DNA of 64,000 nt from assembly GCF_003048575.1 (NCBI RefSeq), contig NZ_PIRZ01000002.1:186001-250000 (forward strand), in the 5' to 3' direction. The notes beneath the pieces are model-generated. The model was not told where the DNA came from, made no database searches, and was given only the letters and a program-made list of their open reading frames with translations. The translations under genes were made by a program, and so were the position numbers. Below are positions 1 to 8,777 of this stretch, in pieces (positions within the stretch are counted from its first letter, which is position 1; each line of letters opens with the position of its first letter). The DNA comes from Campylobacter concisus (GTDB taxonomy: Bacteria > Campylobacterota > Campylobacteria > Campylobacterales > Campylobacteraceae).

Positions 1-504
1 TGTTCTTGAAAGCACCGTTGTTGGGAGTTTTAATGGATCAGTCGTCGCTAGGATAAATTTTACATAGCTTGGTGGCTCTTCAAGTGTTTTTAAAAGAGCG
101 TTAAATGCCTCTTTGGTTAACATATGCACTTCATCGATTATAAAAATTTTATATCTTGCCATTGCTGGAGCATATTTTGTTTGCTCGATCAGCTCTCTTA
201 TATCGTCTATCTTTCTGTGGCTGGCCGCGTCCATCTCTATGATGTCCATGTGTCTTGACTCGTTAGCCATGATGCATTGTGGACATACTTCACATGGTTT
301 TGAAGTTGGGCCTTTTTCACACACTAAAGCTTTTGAAAATATCCTAGCACTTGAAGTCTTTCCACTTCCTCTAAGTCCGGAAAATAGATATGCATGGCTG
401 ATGCGACCTTCATCAAGTGCGTGTATCAGACTTTTACTAACGGCTTCTTGACCGATAAGTTCGTCAAAATTTTTAGGGCGATATTTTAAAGCTAGTGCTT
501 GCAA
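1..504 (-). CDS. dnaX: DNA polymerase III subunit gamma/tau, N-terminal part (cut by window edge)
   Basis: Clamp-loader ATPase subunit of the replisome; only the first 168 codons are present and the frame runs off the left edge. The translation shows the DnaX start (ALKYRPKNFDELIGQ), Walker A (GLRGSGKTSSA), a four-cysteine zinc module (CEKGPTSKPC then CEVCPQC), the Walker B region (FIIDEVHML) and the TTDPLKLPTTVLSR sensor segment. Start chosen as TTG at 504 because an AAAGGAAAG ribosome site lies just upstream and no ATG gives the conserved N-terminus. Family identification is secure; whether a tau form is made by frameshifting cannot be seen here. Confidence 0.95.
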   Translation of the reverse strand, partial: MQALALKYRPKNFDELIGQEAVSKSLIHALDEGRISHAYLFSGLRGSGKTSSARIFSKALVCEKGPTSKPCEVCPQCIMANESRHMDIIEMDAASHRKIDDIRELIEQTKYAPAMARYKIFIIDEVHMLTKEAFNALLKTLEEPPSYVKFILATTDPLKLPTTVLSRT

Positions 505-537
505 CTGCTTTCCTTTTGCAATTTTTTATTTGCCGAT

Positions 538-543
538 TTTATA
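538..543 (-). promoter_or_regulatory. candidate -10 box for dnaX
   Basis: On the minus strand TATAAA(AT) lies about 34 bases upstream of the dnaX TTG start in an A/T-rich leader. Campylobacter sigma70 promoters rely mainly on the -10 box, so this is plausible, but no -35 is recognisable. Confidence 0.3.
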
Positions 544-656
544 AAAAAAGGTATAAATTTATGATTATTTATATCTTTAAATTGGGTTAAAATTTTTATG
601 TTTTTAGGTTGCATTTAGTTAAATTTTAGATAATTGGTAATTTAAAAAGGATGAAA

Positions 657-1262
657 ATGTCTACATTTTGGAGTGGATTTTTTACTAGTTTATCTTTGAT
701 ATTGGCTATTGGTGCGCAAAACGCATTTGTTTTAAAACAAGGAATAAAAAAAGAGTACATTTTTGTAGTTTGCTTGATATGTGCATTATCCGATGCCTTG
801 CTTATATTTGCTGGTGTTTTTGGCATTGGACAAGTGATACAAAAATTTACTTTTATAAAACAAGTCGCCATATATGGTGGTTTTGCTTTTTTGTTTGTAT
901 ATGGTTTTAAAAGTTTGTATAGTGCTTTTAAAAACCCTAAAAGCCTAATCCCAAACACAAACTATGAACATAAATTTGGCAAAATAGTACTTTTAACGCT
1001 TGCATTTACTTGGCTAAATCCACATGTATATCTTGATACGATGCTTCTAATAGGATCGGTTTCAATAAAATTTGGTGGTGAAAACATAATTTTTGGCATC
1101 GGTGCTAGTCTCGCATCATTAGTCTTTTTCTTTTCTTTGGGATACGGCACTAGAGTCTTAGCACCAATTTTTGCCAAAGAAATTTCATGGAAAATTTTAG
1201 AAATTTTTGTTGGAATTGTTATGCTGGTGATAGCTTTTAGTTTGCTATTTGCCAAAGTATAA
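657..1262 (+). CDS. LysE/ArgO-family amino-acid exporter
   Basis: Small integral membrane protein of about 201 residues with five to six hydrophobic segments. The N-terminal family signature AIGAQNAFVLKQG, followed by a second helix with ALSDALLIFAG and a later TWLNPHVYLD motif, is typical of LysE/ArgO basic amino-acid efflux permeases. The actual substrate (lysine, arginine or another amino acid) cannot be read from the sequence. ATG at 651 directly abuts the AAAAAGG ribosome site, so ATG at 657, six bases after it, is the better start. It is a single gene between dnaX (divergent) and glnA (convergent), and no LysG-type regulator is adjacent. Confidence 0.85.
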   Translation: MSTFWSGFFTSLSLILAIGAQNAFVLKQGIKKEYIFVVCLICALSDALLIFAGVFGIGQVIQKFTFIKQVAIYGGFAFLFVYGFKSLYSAFKNPKSLIPNTNYEHKFGKIVLLTLAFTWLNPHVYLDTMLLIGSVSIKFGGENIIFGIGASLASLVFFFSLGYGTRVLAPIFAKEISWKILEIFVGIVMLVIAFSLLFAKV

Positions 1263-1330
1263 GGATAAAATACATAAAATTTTATGTTAAATATTTTGTA
1301 TTTTTGTATGAATTGTGTTTGGTATGAAAA

Positions 1331-1352
1331 GCCTTGGCATGTGTGCCAAGGC
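1331..1352. terminator. bidirectional rho-independent terminator between lysE-like gene and glnA
   Basis: A perfect 9-bp inverted repeat (GCCTTGGCA / TGCCAAGGC) with a TGTG loop sits in the convergent gap. On the minus strand the stem is followed by TTTT, and on the plus strand by AAAATTTTAT, so it most clearly terminates glnA but may serve both. Confidence 0.75.
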
Positions 1353-1363
1353 AAAATTTTATA

Positions 1364-2794
1364 TTAGCAAGAGAAGCAAGTTTTAAACTCATAAGCGGTT
1401 GGGCGCGCTTCGTAAGGCCAAACTTGAGTTTCAAATTTGAAGTGTTGATAGGTATCTATGAAAAGATCGGTCATTATTGGTTTTAAGTATTCGTTGTCGC
1501 GAATTAGTGCTTCAAGGCTGCCACGAAGTGTGTGTGGAAGCTGCTCTATGCCACGCTCTCTGATCTCATCAAGATGAAGTTTAAATAAATTTTCATCCAT
1601 CGGACCAACTGGCTCATATTTGTGCTTAACGCCGTCAAGTCCTGCCATTAGCATCGCTGAAAAGGCTAGATAAGGGTTTGCTGTGCTATCTGGAAATCTC
1701 ATCTCAGCCCTAACTGACTTCTCGCCAGCGCCGTAAGGTATGCGGATGCTCGCTGAGCGGTTTTGGCTAGAGTATGTTAGGATAGACGGTGCTTCAAAGC
1801 CAGGGATTAGGCGTTTATAGCTGTTTGTGCTTGGGTTAGTAAAGGCTGCAACGCTTCTTGCGTGTTTTAAAACACCACCAATATAGTATCTTGCAAAATC
1901 ACTTAAATTTGCGTAGTTGCCCTCTTTATAGAATAAATTTTTACCATCTTTCCAGACTGATTGATGAACGTGCATGCCGCTTCCGTTGTCGCCATAAAGT
2001 GGTTTTGGCATAAATGTAACTGTCTTGCCGTTTAGGTGAGCGACCATGCGAACGACGTATTTATAAATTTGGACATTATCGGCGGCTTCGACTAAGTTAC
2101 CAAATTTTACGCCGATCTCACCTTGTCCTTGAGCGACTTCGTGGTGTCCTAAAAAGACTTCAAGACCAACTTGCTCTAGAACTTGCATCATCTCGGCTCT
2201 TAGATCTACCATGCTGTCGATTGGCTGAGTCATCAAGTAACCGCCTTTTCTGCGTGGGCGATGACCTGTGTTGTAGCTATCTTTGAAGTCAGTAGCATCG
2301 TTCCACTCGCCTTCCTCGCTATCTACTTGATACATCGCACAGTTTGGGCTATCGATGATTTTGACGTTGTCAAAGACAAAAAATTCATTCTCAGGGCCAA
2401 AATACGCCTCATCGCCAAGACCACTGTCTTTTACATATTGCATTGCTCTTTTTGCAATTGAGCGAGGACATTTTTCATAAATTTGACCCTTGTAAATGTC
2501 GTAAATATCGCAAAAAACAACAACTGTAATATCAGAAGTAAATGGGTCTAAAAATGTGGTTGTAGCTTCTGGTTTCATTATCATGTCGCTCTTATCGATT
2601 GGTTGCCAGCCATGCATAGAACTAGCGTCCATCGGGATACCATTTATAAAATTTTCTTTCGTAACAGCTTTTATGTTGTAGCTAATGCTATGCCAAGCAC
2701 CACCTAAATCAGTAAATCTAAAATCTACAAATTTGACTTCATTTTCTTTACAAAAATCAAAAAAATGATCTATATTTTGGACGAATTTTCCCAC
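1364..2794 (-). CDS. glnA: glutamine synthetase type I
   Basis: ATP-dependent ligation of ammonia to glutamate; 476 residues, the usual length for a dodecameric GSI. Visible landmarks are the N-terminal [10 protein letters not shown] segment, the PENEFFVFD metal-binding region, [22 protein letters not shown] and [16 protein letters not shown]. The loop that carries the adenylylated tyrosine in enterobacteria (NLYDLP) reads NLFKLH here, with Phe at residue 404, so covalent regulation by GlnE is not expected. GTG start at 2794 with AAGGAG six bases upstream. It stands alone downstream of hisJ with an 88-base A/T-rich gap that could hold its promoter. Confidence 0.97.
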   Translation of the reverse strand: MGKFVQNIDHFFDFCKENEVKFVDFRFTDLGGAWHSISYNIKAVTKENFINGIPMDASSMHGWQPIDKSDMIMKPEATTTFLDPFTSDITVVVFCDIYDIYKGQIYEKCPRSIAKRAMQYVKDSGLGDEAYFGPENEFFVFDNVKIIDSPNCAMYQVDSEEGEWNDATDFKDSYNTGHRPRRKGGYLMTQPIDSMVDLRAEMMQVLEQVGLEVFLGHHEVAQGQGEIGVKFGNLVEAADNVQIYKYVVRMVAHLNGKTVTFMPKPLYGDNGSGMHVHQSVWKDGKNLFYKEGNYANLSDFARYYIGGVLKHARSVAAFTNPSTNSYKRLIPGFEAPSILTYSSQNRSASIRIPYGAGEKSVRAEMRFPDSTANPYLAFSAMLMAGLDGVKHKYEPVGPMDENLFKLHLDEIRERGIEQLPHTLRGSLEALIRDNEYLKPIMTDLFIDTYQHFKFETQVWPYEARPTAYEFKTCFSC

Positions 2795-2882
2795 TTTTTT
2801 CTCCTTTTAATTTTTAAATTTTTCGTATTCTATCATAAAACCTAATATTTAAGATTAAATTTATATTTTATTTGAACCCAAT

Positions 2883-3662
2883 CTAAAATTTTACTAATTC
2901 TCTATCTCTATTTTTAAAAATAGCACATTTTGAATAACCTAAATCTCTAGCTATTTGCTCGCAAATTTCACCATTTTTACCGATATCTTCTTTTGTGTGA
3001 GCGTCTGAGCCAAAGGTGATGATTATATCTTTTTCGGCTATTAGTTCAAGTAAATTTACGCTTGGATATTGCTCGCCGATAGGTTTTCTAAAGCCAGCAG
3101 CATTTATCTCAACAACTAAATTTGCTTCTTTTATCGCATTTACTGCATTTTTAGCCAAAATTCTAACATCCTTTTTTGGCAAAAATTTAAAAAGTTTTAA
3201 AAGATCAATGTGCCCCATAATGTCAAATTTACCAAGCTTGGCCGATCTTTCTACGTGATCAAAATACTCTTGCCAAATCTGATCTAAGTCTTTGCCCTCG
3301 TAACCACCGATAAATTCTGGATTGTCAAATGCCCAGCCGTTAAAAAAATGCACGGAGCCTATTAGATAATCGACCTTTCTAGCAAAAACTCGCTCATCCA
3401 TAAATCCATCTAAAAAATCCATCTCATAGCCAAGCAAAATTTCTATCTCACCGCTAAATTCATCTCTTAAACGTAAAATTTTATCTTCATAGCCTTGCAT
3501 TTCATCAAAGCTCATTCTGTAAGCTTCATCGTAGTTCATTGGTGCGTGATCACTAAAACCAAAGTATTTTGTGCCAGCTTTTATTGCGTTTTGTACATAC
3601 TCTCTTGGCTCGCCAACTGCGTGTTTGCAAAGTGGCGTGTGGTTGTGAAGATCGACGGTCAT
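2883..3662 (-). CDS. hisJ: PHP-family histidinol-phosphatase
   Basis: A 259-residue PHP metallo-phosphoesterase. It begins VDLHNHTPLCKHA, the HxH metal motif of the family, and also has FGFSDHAPM, a mid-protein GSVHFFNGW segment, IMGHIDLLK and FGSDAHTKEDIG. These match HisJ/HisK-type histidinol-phosphatases, which remove phosphate from L-histidinol phosphate in histidine synthesis. ATG start with AAAAGG upstream. It faces away from cheZ across a 135-base divergent gap. Other PHP phosphatases share these motifs, so the histidine role is probable, not proven. Confidence 0.85.
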   Translation of the reverse strand: MTVDLHNHTPLCKHAVGEPREYVQNAIKAGTKYFGFSDHAPMNYDEAYRMSFDEMQGYEDKILRLRDEFSGEIEILLGYEMDFLDGFMDERVFARKVDYLIGSVHFFNGWAFDNPEFIGGYEGKDLDQIWQEYFDHVERSAKLGKFDIMGHIDLLKLFKFLPKKDVRILAKNAVNAIKEANLVVEINAAGFRKPIGEQYPSVNLLELIAEKDIIITFGSDAHTKEDIGKNGEICEQIARDLGYSKCAIFKNRDRELVKF

Positions 3663-3765
3663 TTTTAGCCTTTTAAGGTCGTTTATTTTTAAAAATGCTA
3701 TCTAAAAATTTATAAATTTAAAGATAAAAGCATTGCCTTTAAACTTACTTTTTATTTAAATCCTA

Positions 3766-3771
3766 TATAAT
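3766..3771 (+). promoter_or_regulatory. -10 box of the cheZ promoter
   Basis: A perfect TATAAT lies 27 bases before the cheZ ATG, preceded by T-rich sequence (ACTTTTTATTT) as is usual in Campylobacter sigma70 promoters. The AGGAG ribosome site follows just before the ATG. Confidence 0.55.
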
Positions 3772-3797
3772 CAAGCCAAATTTTATTAGGAGCTTTT

Positions 3798-4556
3798 ATG
3801 ACCCAAGAGGAACTTGACGCACTTATGGCAGGTGGTCTAGATGATGAGTTAGATAATGCTAAAGAAGATGCTGGCCAAGAGGTTGCGGACGTCAAAGAGG
3901 ATACGTACGAGGTAACAGAAGTTGCAGAAGCAATTGATACTAAAGATGAGCCACAGTCAAAATCAGAAAGTAATTCAAAGAATGCAGAAAACTACAGAGT
4001 AAGTGCAGATGGTGTTTGGCCACCACCACCACCAACGGAAGATCACAAAATGGTTCATCAGCTTGACGATGTAACAAGAGATAGCGAAGAAAAAGCTACT
4101 CAGATGTTTGACAAGCTTGAGACGATAAATAACTTTTTTATGGACGCTGAGGGTGACTCAAATAGCTTAAAGGATGCGATAAACTCAAACATAGAGCTAT
4201 TTACGACACTAAGTCAGAAATTTCCAAATATTGCCGCATTTAGCGAAGCTTTAGAGAAAAATAACTCACTTCTTGGCACGATCGATAATATCATCGGAAA
4301 TTTACAAATGGGACAAGATGAGATCATGATGGCTATGGATATGATGCAGTATCAGGATATCCATAGACAAAAGATCGAGCGTGTTATCAACGTTATGAGG
4401 GCGCTAAGTAAATATATGAATACCTTGTTTGAAGGTAAAATTGACGATGATAAGCGTGTTAGCTCCGCTGTTCATATCGCTGGTGATACAACGACTGAAA
4501 ATCTTGTCAGCAACGACGATATCGAAGCCTTGATAGAAAGTTTGGGTAAAAAATAG
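3798..4556 (+). CDS. cheZ: CheZ-type CheY-P phosphatase
   Basis: Remote CheZ of the campylobacterial type, 252 residues; it should dephosphorylate CheY-P and so set flagellar switching. The long-helix catalytic motif YQDIHRQKIERV corresponds to the enterobacterial QDLTGQ motif, placing the catalytic Asp at 187 and Gln at 191. The C-terminus (DDIEALIESLGKK) resembles the CheY-binding tail of CheZ. The N-terminus (TQEELDALMAGG) resembles the CheY-binding peptide of FliM. Residues about 20-80 are acidic and low-complexity, with a WPPPPPP stretch. The stop overlaps the next gene's GTG by one base, indicating coupling to the U32 gene. Confidence 0.85.
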   Translation: MTQEELDALMAGGLDDELDNAKEDAGQEVADVKEDTYEVTEVAEAIDTKDEPQSKSESNSKNAENYRVSADGVWPPPPPTEDHKMVHQLDDVTRDSEEKATQMFDKLETINNFFMDAEGDSNSLKDAINSNIELFTTLSQKFPNIAAFSEALEKNNSLLGTIDNIIGNLQMGQDEIMMAMDMMQYQDIHRQKIERVINVMRALSKYMNTLFEGKIDDDKRVSSAVHIAGDTTTENLVSNDDIEALIESLGKK

Positions 4557-5815
4557 TGCTAAAAAGGCCTGAGCTTTTATCTCCAGCTGGAAATTTAACA
4601 AAACTTAAAATCGCCCTTGAGTATGGAGCCGATGCTGTTTATGGCTCGGTGGCGAGCTTTTCGCTTCGCACTCGTTCGGCGCGCGAATTTAACCTTGAAA
4701 CATTCAAAGAGGCGATAGACTACACACATGCAAAGGGAAAGAAATTTTATGCGACCATAAATGCCTTTCCTTTTAACTCTCAGATAGAACCGCTAAAAAG
4801 GCACTTGCAAACTATTTCAGCGATGAAGCCAGACGCCTTTATTATCGCAACTCCAGGCGTTATGAGTCTAGCAAAAGCCATCGCTCCTGATATCGAGATA
4901 CATCTCTCAACTCAAGCAAATGTCATGAACGTGCTTGATGCAAAAATTTATCACGATATGGGCGCAAAACGTATCGTCGTAGCACGCGAGATGAACTTGA
5001 AAGATGTCATAAAGATAAAAGAAGAAATTCCAACTCTTGATATTGAAATTTTTGTACATGGCTCAATGTGCTTTGCTTACTCTGGTAGGTGTTTGGTGAG
5101 CTCAGTGCAAAGCGGACGTATGTCAAACCGTGGCAGCTGCGCAAATGACTGCAGATTTAAGTATGAACTCTACGCCAAAAACGAAGAGAGCGGTGTGCTT
5201 TTTCGCTTAGAAGAGGACGAAAGCGGCACTCATATTATGAACTCAAAAGATCTTTGTCTCATCTCTCACATCAAAGATATCGTTAATAGTGGCGTGATAG
5301 ATAGCTTAAAAATAGAAGGTCGCACAAAAAGCGAGTACTACGCAGCTTGTACAGCAAGAGCCTATAAAATGGCGATAGATGATGCGTTAAATGATAAATT
5401 TAACGCACAAATTTATGAAAATGAGATAAATACGCTGAAAAATCGCGGCTTTACGGACGGCTACTTGGTGCATAGGCCTTATGAGCGAATAGATACGCAA
5501 AATCATGTTAGCAGCCTAGAAGAGGGCACACATCAGGTAAATGCCATAAGCGAAGATGGCGAATTTTTTAAGTGTAAATATAAAATTTTTCCAGGCAATA
5601 GCTACGAGATCGTGGCTCCTACTGGATCGGTTATAGAAGATGGTGAAAATGAAATTTCTGAGATTTATTCACAAGATGGTAAGAAATTTATCAAATTTAA
5701 ACAGCTCATCACCAAAAAAGGTAAGGTCATGAGTGAAATTCACAGTGGCAATGAAAACGAGATAAATCTTGGTGTTAAGCTGCCAAAATTTAGCTTTTTG
5801 AGGGAGAAAATATGA
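4556..5815 (+). CDS. U32-family peptidase / tRNA hydroxylation-type protein
   Basis: A 419-residue protein of the U32 family (TrhP/RlhA/YegQ group), whose characterised members act in hydroxylation of tRNA or rRNA bases; older annotations call them collagenase-like peptidases. It starts RPELLSPAGNLTKLK and contains the family signature EIFVHGSMCFAYSGRC followed by SNRGSCANDCR, which supply the conserved cysteines, and later SLKIEGRTKSEYY. GTG start overlaps the cheZ stop, and its own stop overlaps the purE ATG. Which RNA base it modifies is not deducible; TrhP-like is the best guess. Confidence 0.85.
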   Translation: MLKRPELLSPAGNLTKLKIALEYGADAVYGSVASFSLRTRSAREFNLETFKEAIDYTHAKGKKFYATINAFPFNSQIEPLKRHLQTISAMKPDAFIIATPGVMSLAKAIAPDIEIHLSTQANVMNVLDAKIYHDMGAKRIVVAREMNLKDVIKIKEEIPTLDIEIFVHGSMCFAYSGRCLVSSVQSGRMSNRGSCANDCRFKYELYAKNEESGVLFRLEEDESGTHIMNSKDLCLISHIKDIVNSGVIDSLKIEGRTKSEYYAACTARAYKMAIDDALNDKFNAQIYENEINTLKNRGFTDGYLVHRPYERIDTQNHVSSLEEGTHQVNAISEDGEFFKCKYKIFPGNSYEIVAPTGSVIEDGENEISEIYSQDGKKFIKFKQLITKKGKVMSEIHSGNENEINLGVKLPKFSFLREKI

Positions 5816-6306
5816 AATTTGTTTCTATTATAATGGGAAGTAAAAGCGACTATGAGATCGTTAGCGAGGCGGCAAAGACTCTTGAAAAATTTGGCGTAAA
5901 ATATGAACTGATAATCAGCTCAGCTCACAGAAGTCCAAAAAGAACGAGCGAGTACGTCGCAAATGCAGAAAAAAAAGGCGCAAAAGTCTTCATCGCAGCT
6001 GCTGGTATGGCGGCTCACCTAGCTGGAGCTATCGCTGCAAATACTACAAAGCCAGTGATCGGCATACCAATGGCTGGCTCAGCTCTTAGCGGCGTTGATG
6101 CACTTTACTCAACTGTACAAATGCCAAGTGGCATGCCAGTGGCAACTCTAGCTATCGGCAAGGCTGGTGCTATAAATGCGGCCTATTTGGCAGTGCAAAT
6201 TTTAGCCCTTGAAGATGATAGTCTGGCAAGTGCTCTAAAAGCTGATAGAGAGGCGAAGGTAAAGGCCTTGGAGGAAGACTCTTCAAAGGTTGAAGTGATA
6301 CTGTAA
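5812..6306 (+). CDS. purE: N5-carboxyaminoimidazole ribonucleotide mutase (PurE class I)
   Basis: Purine synthesis enzyme that converts N5-CAIR to CAIR; 164 residues, the normal size for class I. The motifs IIMGSKSDYE, ISSAHRSPKRT, AAAGMAAHLAG and PVIGIPM, with a following SALSGVDALYSTVQMPSG segment, include the active-site Ser/Asp and His residues. A class I enzyme implies a separate PurK, which is not in this window. Its ATG overlaps the upstream U32 gene by four bases (ATGA), so translation is coupled. Confidence 0.97.
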   Translation: MKFVSIIMGSKSDYEIVSEAAKTLEKFGVKYELIISSAHRSPKRTSEYVANAEKKGAKVFIAAAGMAAHLAGAIAANTTKPVIGIPMAGSALSGVDALYSTVQMPSGMPVATLAIGKAGAINAAYLAVQILALEDDSLASALKADREAKVKALEEDSSKVEVIL

Positions 6307-6318
6307 AAAGGAGAAGCG

Positions 6319-6792
6319 GTGCAGACCTATCTTGGAGTTGATGAATTTTGCAAACTTGTGCACTTGGAGCGTGAAGTTATCGAAGATATGATAAATCGTG
6401 GCGTTTTGAAAACCAAAGAGGAAAATGGAGAAATTTTGATAGAAGCGAGCGAAGGAACGATGAGTGCTGTGCCTAGTGTTTCGCAAAATTTATCTATGCA
6501 ACCGCAAGGCCAAGATGGTATCAGCTTTGTTGAAAAGACGATTGGAACGATATTAAATTTACACGAAAAGGTGCTTGACGCAAAGGATGAGACGCTTGAA
6601 ACTTTAAGAAATGAGAATAAATTTTTAAAAGAGGCGCTCATTTCGATGCAAGAACTCTATGATGAGGATAGAAAAACGGTCGAGACGCTTACAAAACAGC
6701 TTAAAATTTCACAAGATGAAGTTGAATTTCTAAAACGAAAATACAAGCTCATGTGGAACCAAGCGGTTGAAAATTTTAATGGACAAAAGTAG
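6319..6792 (+). CDS. campylobacterial coiled-coil protein (DUF3972-like)
   Basis: A 157-residue protein of unknown function. The first 50 residues (YLGVDEFCKLVHLEREVIEDMI) look like a small helix-turn-helix or MerR-like helical module. Residues about 70-150 form a charged coiled coil (KDETLETLRNENKFLKEAL). I recall orthologues at the same place in C. jejuni under a DUF3972 label. GTG start with AAAAGGAGAAGCG just upstream; cotranscribed with purE (12-base gap). Its constant position between purE and glyQ is the only hint to a role. Confidence 0.7.
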   Translation: MQTYLGVDEFCKLVHLEREVIEDMINRGVLKTKEENGEILIEASEGTMSAVPSVSQNLSMQPQGQDGISFVEKTIGTILNLHEKVLDAKDETLETLRNENKFLKEALISMQELYDEDRKTVETLTKQLKISQDEVEFLKRKYKLMWNQAVENFNGQK

Positions 6793-6795
6793 TTT

Positions 6796-7215
6796 ATGAA
6801 GATTATAAATTTAGAGGAAAGCTTTGAAATTTTCGGAGTAAAAACTCGTACTAAAAATGAAGACGAGATAGGCGGCGAGGGTAAAATTCCAGCTTTATGG
6901 TCTAAATTTATGAGTGAGCACTACGATGGTAAGAGCGAAATTTATAGCGTTTACTACAACTATGAAAGTGATCTTAATGGACATTACGATAACTTCATCG
7001 GCACAAGATCAAGCCACAAAAGTGATAAAATTTTAGAGATAAAAAGTGGCAAATATGCTGTTTTTAGTTTTGCAAGAGAGCCGCAAAACATAGCAAAATT
7101 TTGGGGTGAAATTTGGAAATATTTTGAAAGTAGTGAGCTAAAAAGAGCCTATGAAACAGATTTTGAGCTTTACGGCAGCGATGAGATAAAATTTTTTATA
7201 TCTATTTTAGGTTAG
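6796..7215 (+). CDS. GyrI-like effector-binding domain protein
   Basis: A 139-residue stand-alone GyrI-like / AraC-effector-binding fold. The start (IINLEESFEIFGVKTRT), the central SVYYNYESDLNGHYDNFIG strand region, KSGKYAVFSF and the FWGEIWKYFESSELKRAYETDFELY helix follow the pattern of these small-molecule-binding proteins. No DNA-binding domain is attached, so it is not itself an obvious transcription factor. It lies in an apparent operon, 5 bases before the AbgT transporter, which suggests that the two share a ligand or stress. That link is inference. Confidence 0.75.
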   Translation: MKIINLEESFEIFGVKTRTKNEDEIGGEGKIPALWSKFMSEHYDGKSEIYSVYYNYESDLNGHYDNFIGTRSSHKSDKILEIKSGKYAVFSFAREPQNIAKFWGEIWKYFESSELKRAYETDFELYGSDEIKFFISILG

Positions 7216-7220
7216 GAAAA

Positions 7221-8759
7221 ATGAATAAAAAAAACAGTAGTTCAATCTTAAGTTTTATCGAAAATTTTGGTAACAAATTGCCAAATCCAACTATGCTTTT
7301 TATATATCTTTCGATTATTACGATAATAATATCGTTTGTATTAGAAAAGATTGGCGTTGGCGTAAGCTATCAGGCTATCAAAGATGGACAAATATCACAG
7401 CTTAATGCAAATGTTATAAATTTGCTTTCTGCTGATAGTCTTAGATCTTTTGTTTCGTCTGTACTTAAAAATTTTACTAGTTTTTATCCTTTGGGAGTAG
7501 TCTTTGCAATTATTCTAGGTATTGGTATTGCAGACAAGTCCGGACTTTTGTCAGCGCTTATGACAAAGATTGCCTTAAAATCTTCCAAAATATGGGTAAC
7601 TCCAATCGTTATTTTTCTTGGTGTAATGTCAAATGTTGCTTCCTCTGTTGGCTATGTTGTGCTAATCCCGCTTGGAGCTATTTTATTTGCTGGATTTGGT
7701 CGTCATCCAATTGCTGGATTAGCTGCTGCTTTTGCTGGTGTTAGCGGTGGTTGGTCGGCAAATTTATTAATCGGTACAAATGACCCAATGTTTGCGGCAT
7801 TTTCTATGCAAGCAGCTAGCGTGTTAAATCCAGATTATGTAGTACTAGCAACTGCAAATTGGTATTTTATGATCGCTTCGACATTTTTGATCGTATTTGT
7901 TGGCTGGTTTGTAACGGATAAAATCATAGAGCCTAGGCTTGGTAAATTTGATTTTTTAGGTGATTTTAGTCTAAAAGAGCATAGAGAGATAAGTGCAGAG
8001 CAAAAACGTGGCTTAAAATTTTCACTAATAGCGTTAATTGTTTTTGTGATTTTATTGCTTGTGGCTATTTTGCCTTCAGGCTCTTTATTTGGAGCAAAAG
8101 GCAATGAAAGCTTTATGAAATCTACTTTTATGCATTCTATTGTTGTTTTTATGATGTTACTTTTTATAGTGGTAGGTGTCGCTTACGGTGTAGGTGCTAG
8201 GAGTATAAAAAGCAGTAATGACGCCATAAAATTTATGGAGCAATCTATTTCTGAGCTATCAGGATTTTTGGTTTTGATATTTTTTGCAGCCCAATTTACA
8301 TATCTTTTTAATACCTCAAATATTGGGCTAGTACTTTCTATCAAAGGTTCTATTTTTCTAAAAGAGATCGGGTTAACTGGACTTAGCCTTATCATAGTTT
8401 TTATTTTCTTGATCGCTTTTATAAATTTATTTATAGCTGTTGATTCTGCAAAGTGGGCGATGATGGCTCCGATTTTTGTACCAATGTTTATGAACCTTGG
8501 ACTCTCACCAGAGCTTACACAGGCTGCTTTTAGAATAGGCGACTCTACTACAAATATCATAACGCCTTTGATGCCATTTTTTGTTTTGATAGTAGCTTTT
8601 ATGCAAAAATACAATAAAGAGTTAAAAATCGGATCAGTAATTTCCATTATGCTTCCTTATACGGTTGCATTTTTAATTTCTTGGACAGCGCTAATATCAT
8701 TTTGGTACATTTTTGATCTACCACTAGGACCCGGCGCAGTTATACACTATGTAAAGTAA
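7221..8759 (+). CDS. AbgT-family transporter (p-aminobenzoyl-glutamate type)
   Basis: A 512-residue inner-membrane protein with around a dozen hydrophobic segments. The family hallmarks are the N-terminal GNKLPNPTMLF, the long soluble loop around residues 80-100 (SFVSSVLKNF), VSGGWSANLLIGTNDPMFA and the paired C-terminal IAVDSAKWAMMAPIF and FRIGDSTTNIITPLMPFF motifs. AbgT proteins import p-aminobenzoyl-glutamate, and some homologues export sulfonamides; the choice cannot be made here. It follows the GyrI-like gene by 5 bases with a GGAAAA ribosome site. Confidence 0.9.
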   Translation: MNKKNSSSILSFIENFGNKLPNPTMLFIYLSIITIIISFVLEKIGVGVSYQAIKDGQISQLNANVINLLSADSLRSFVSSVLKNFTSFYPLGVVFAIILGIGIADKSGLLSALMTKIALKSSKIWVTPIVIFLGVMSNVASSVGYVVLIPLGAILFAGFGRHPIAGLAAAFAGVSGGWSANLLIGTNDPMFAAFSMQAASVLNPDYVVLATANWYFMIASTFLIVFVGWFVTDKIIEPRLGKFDFLGDFSLKEHREISAEQKRGLKFSLIALIVFVILLLVAILPSGSLFGAKGNESFMKSTFMHSIVVFMMLLFIVVGVAYGVGARSIKSSNDAIKFMEQSISELSGFLVLIFFAAQFTYLFNTSNIGLVLSIKGSIFLKEIGLTGLSLIIVFIFLIAFINLFIAVDSAKWAMMAPIFVPMFMNLGLSPELTQAAFRIGDSTTNIITPLMPFFVLIVAFMQKYNKELKIGSVISIMLPYTVAFLISWTALISFWYIFDLPLGPGAVIHYVK

Positions 8760-8777
8760 AATTTTAAAAGGAAAGCA

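Noticed and set aside
113..451. Plus-strand open frame at the left edge
   Set aside because: It is antisense to dnaX, whose minus-strand frame has all clamp-loader motifs.
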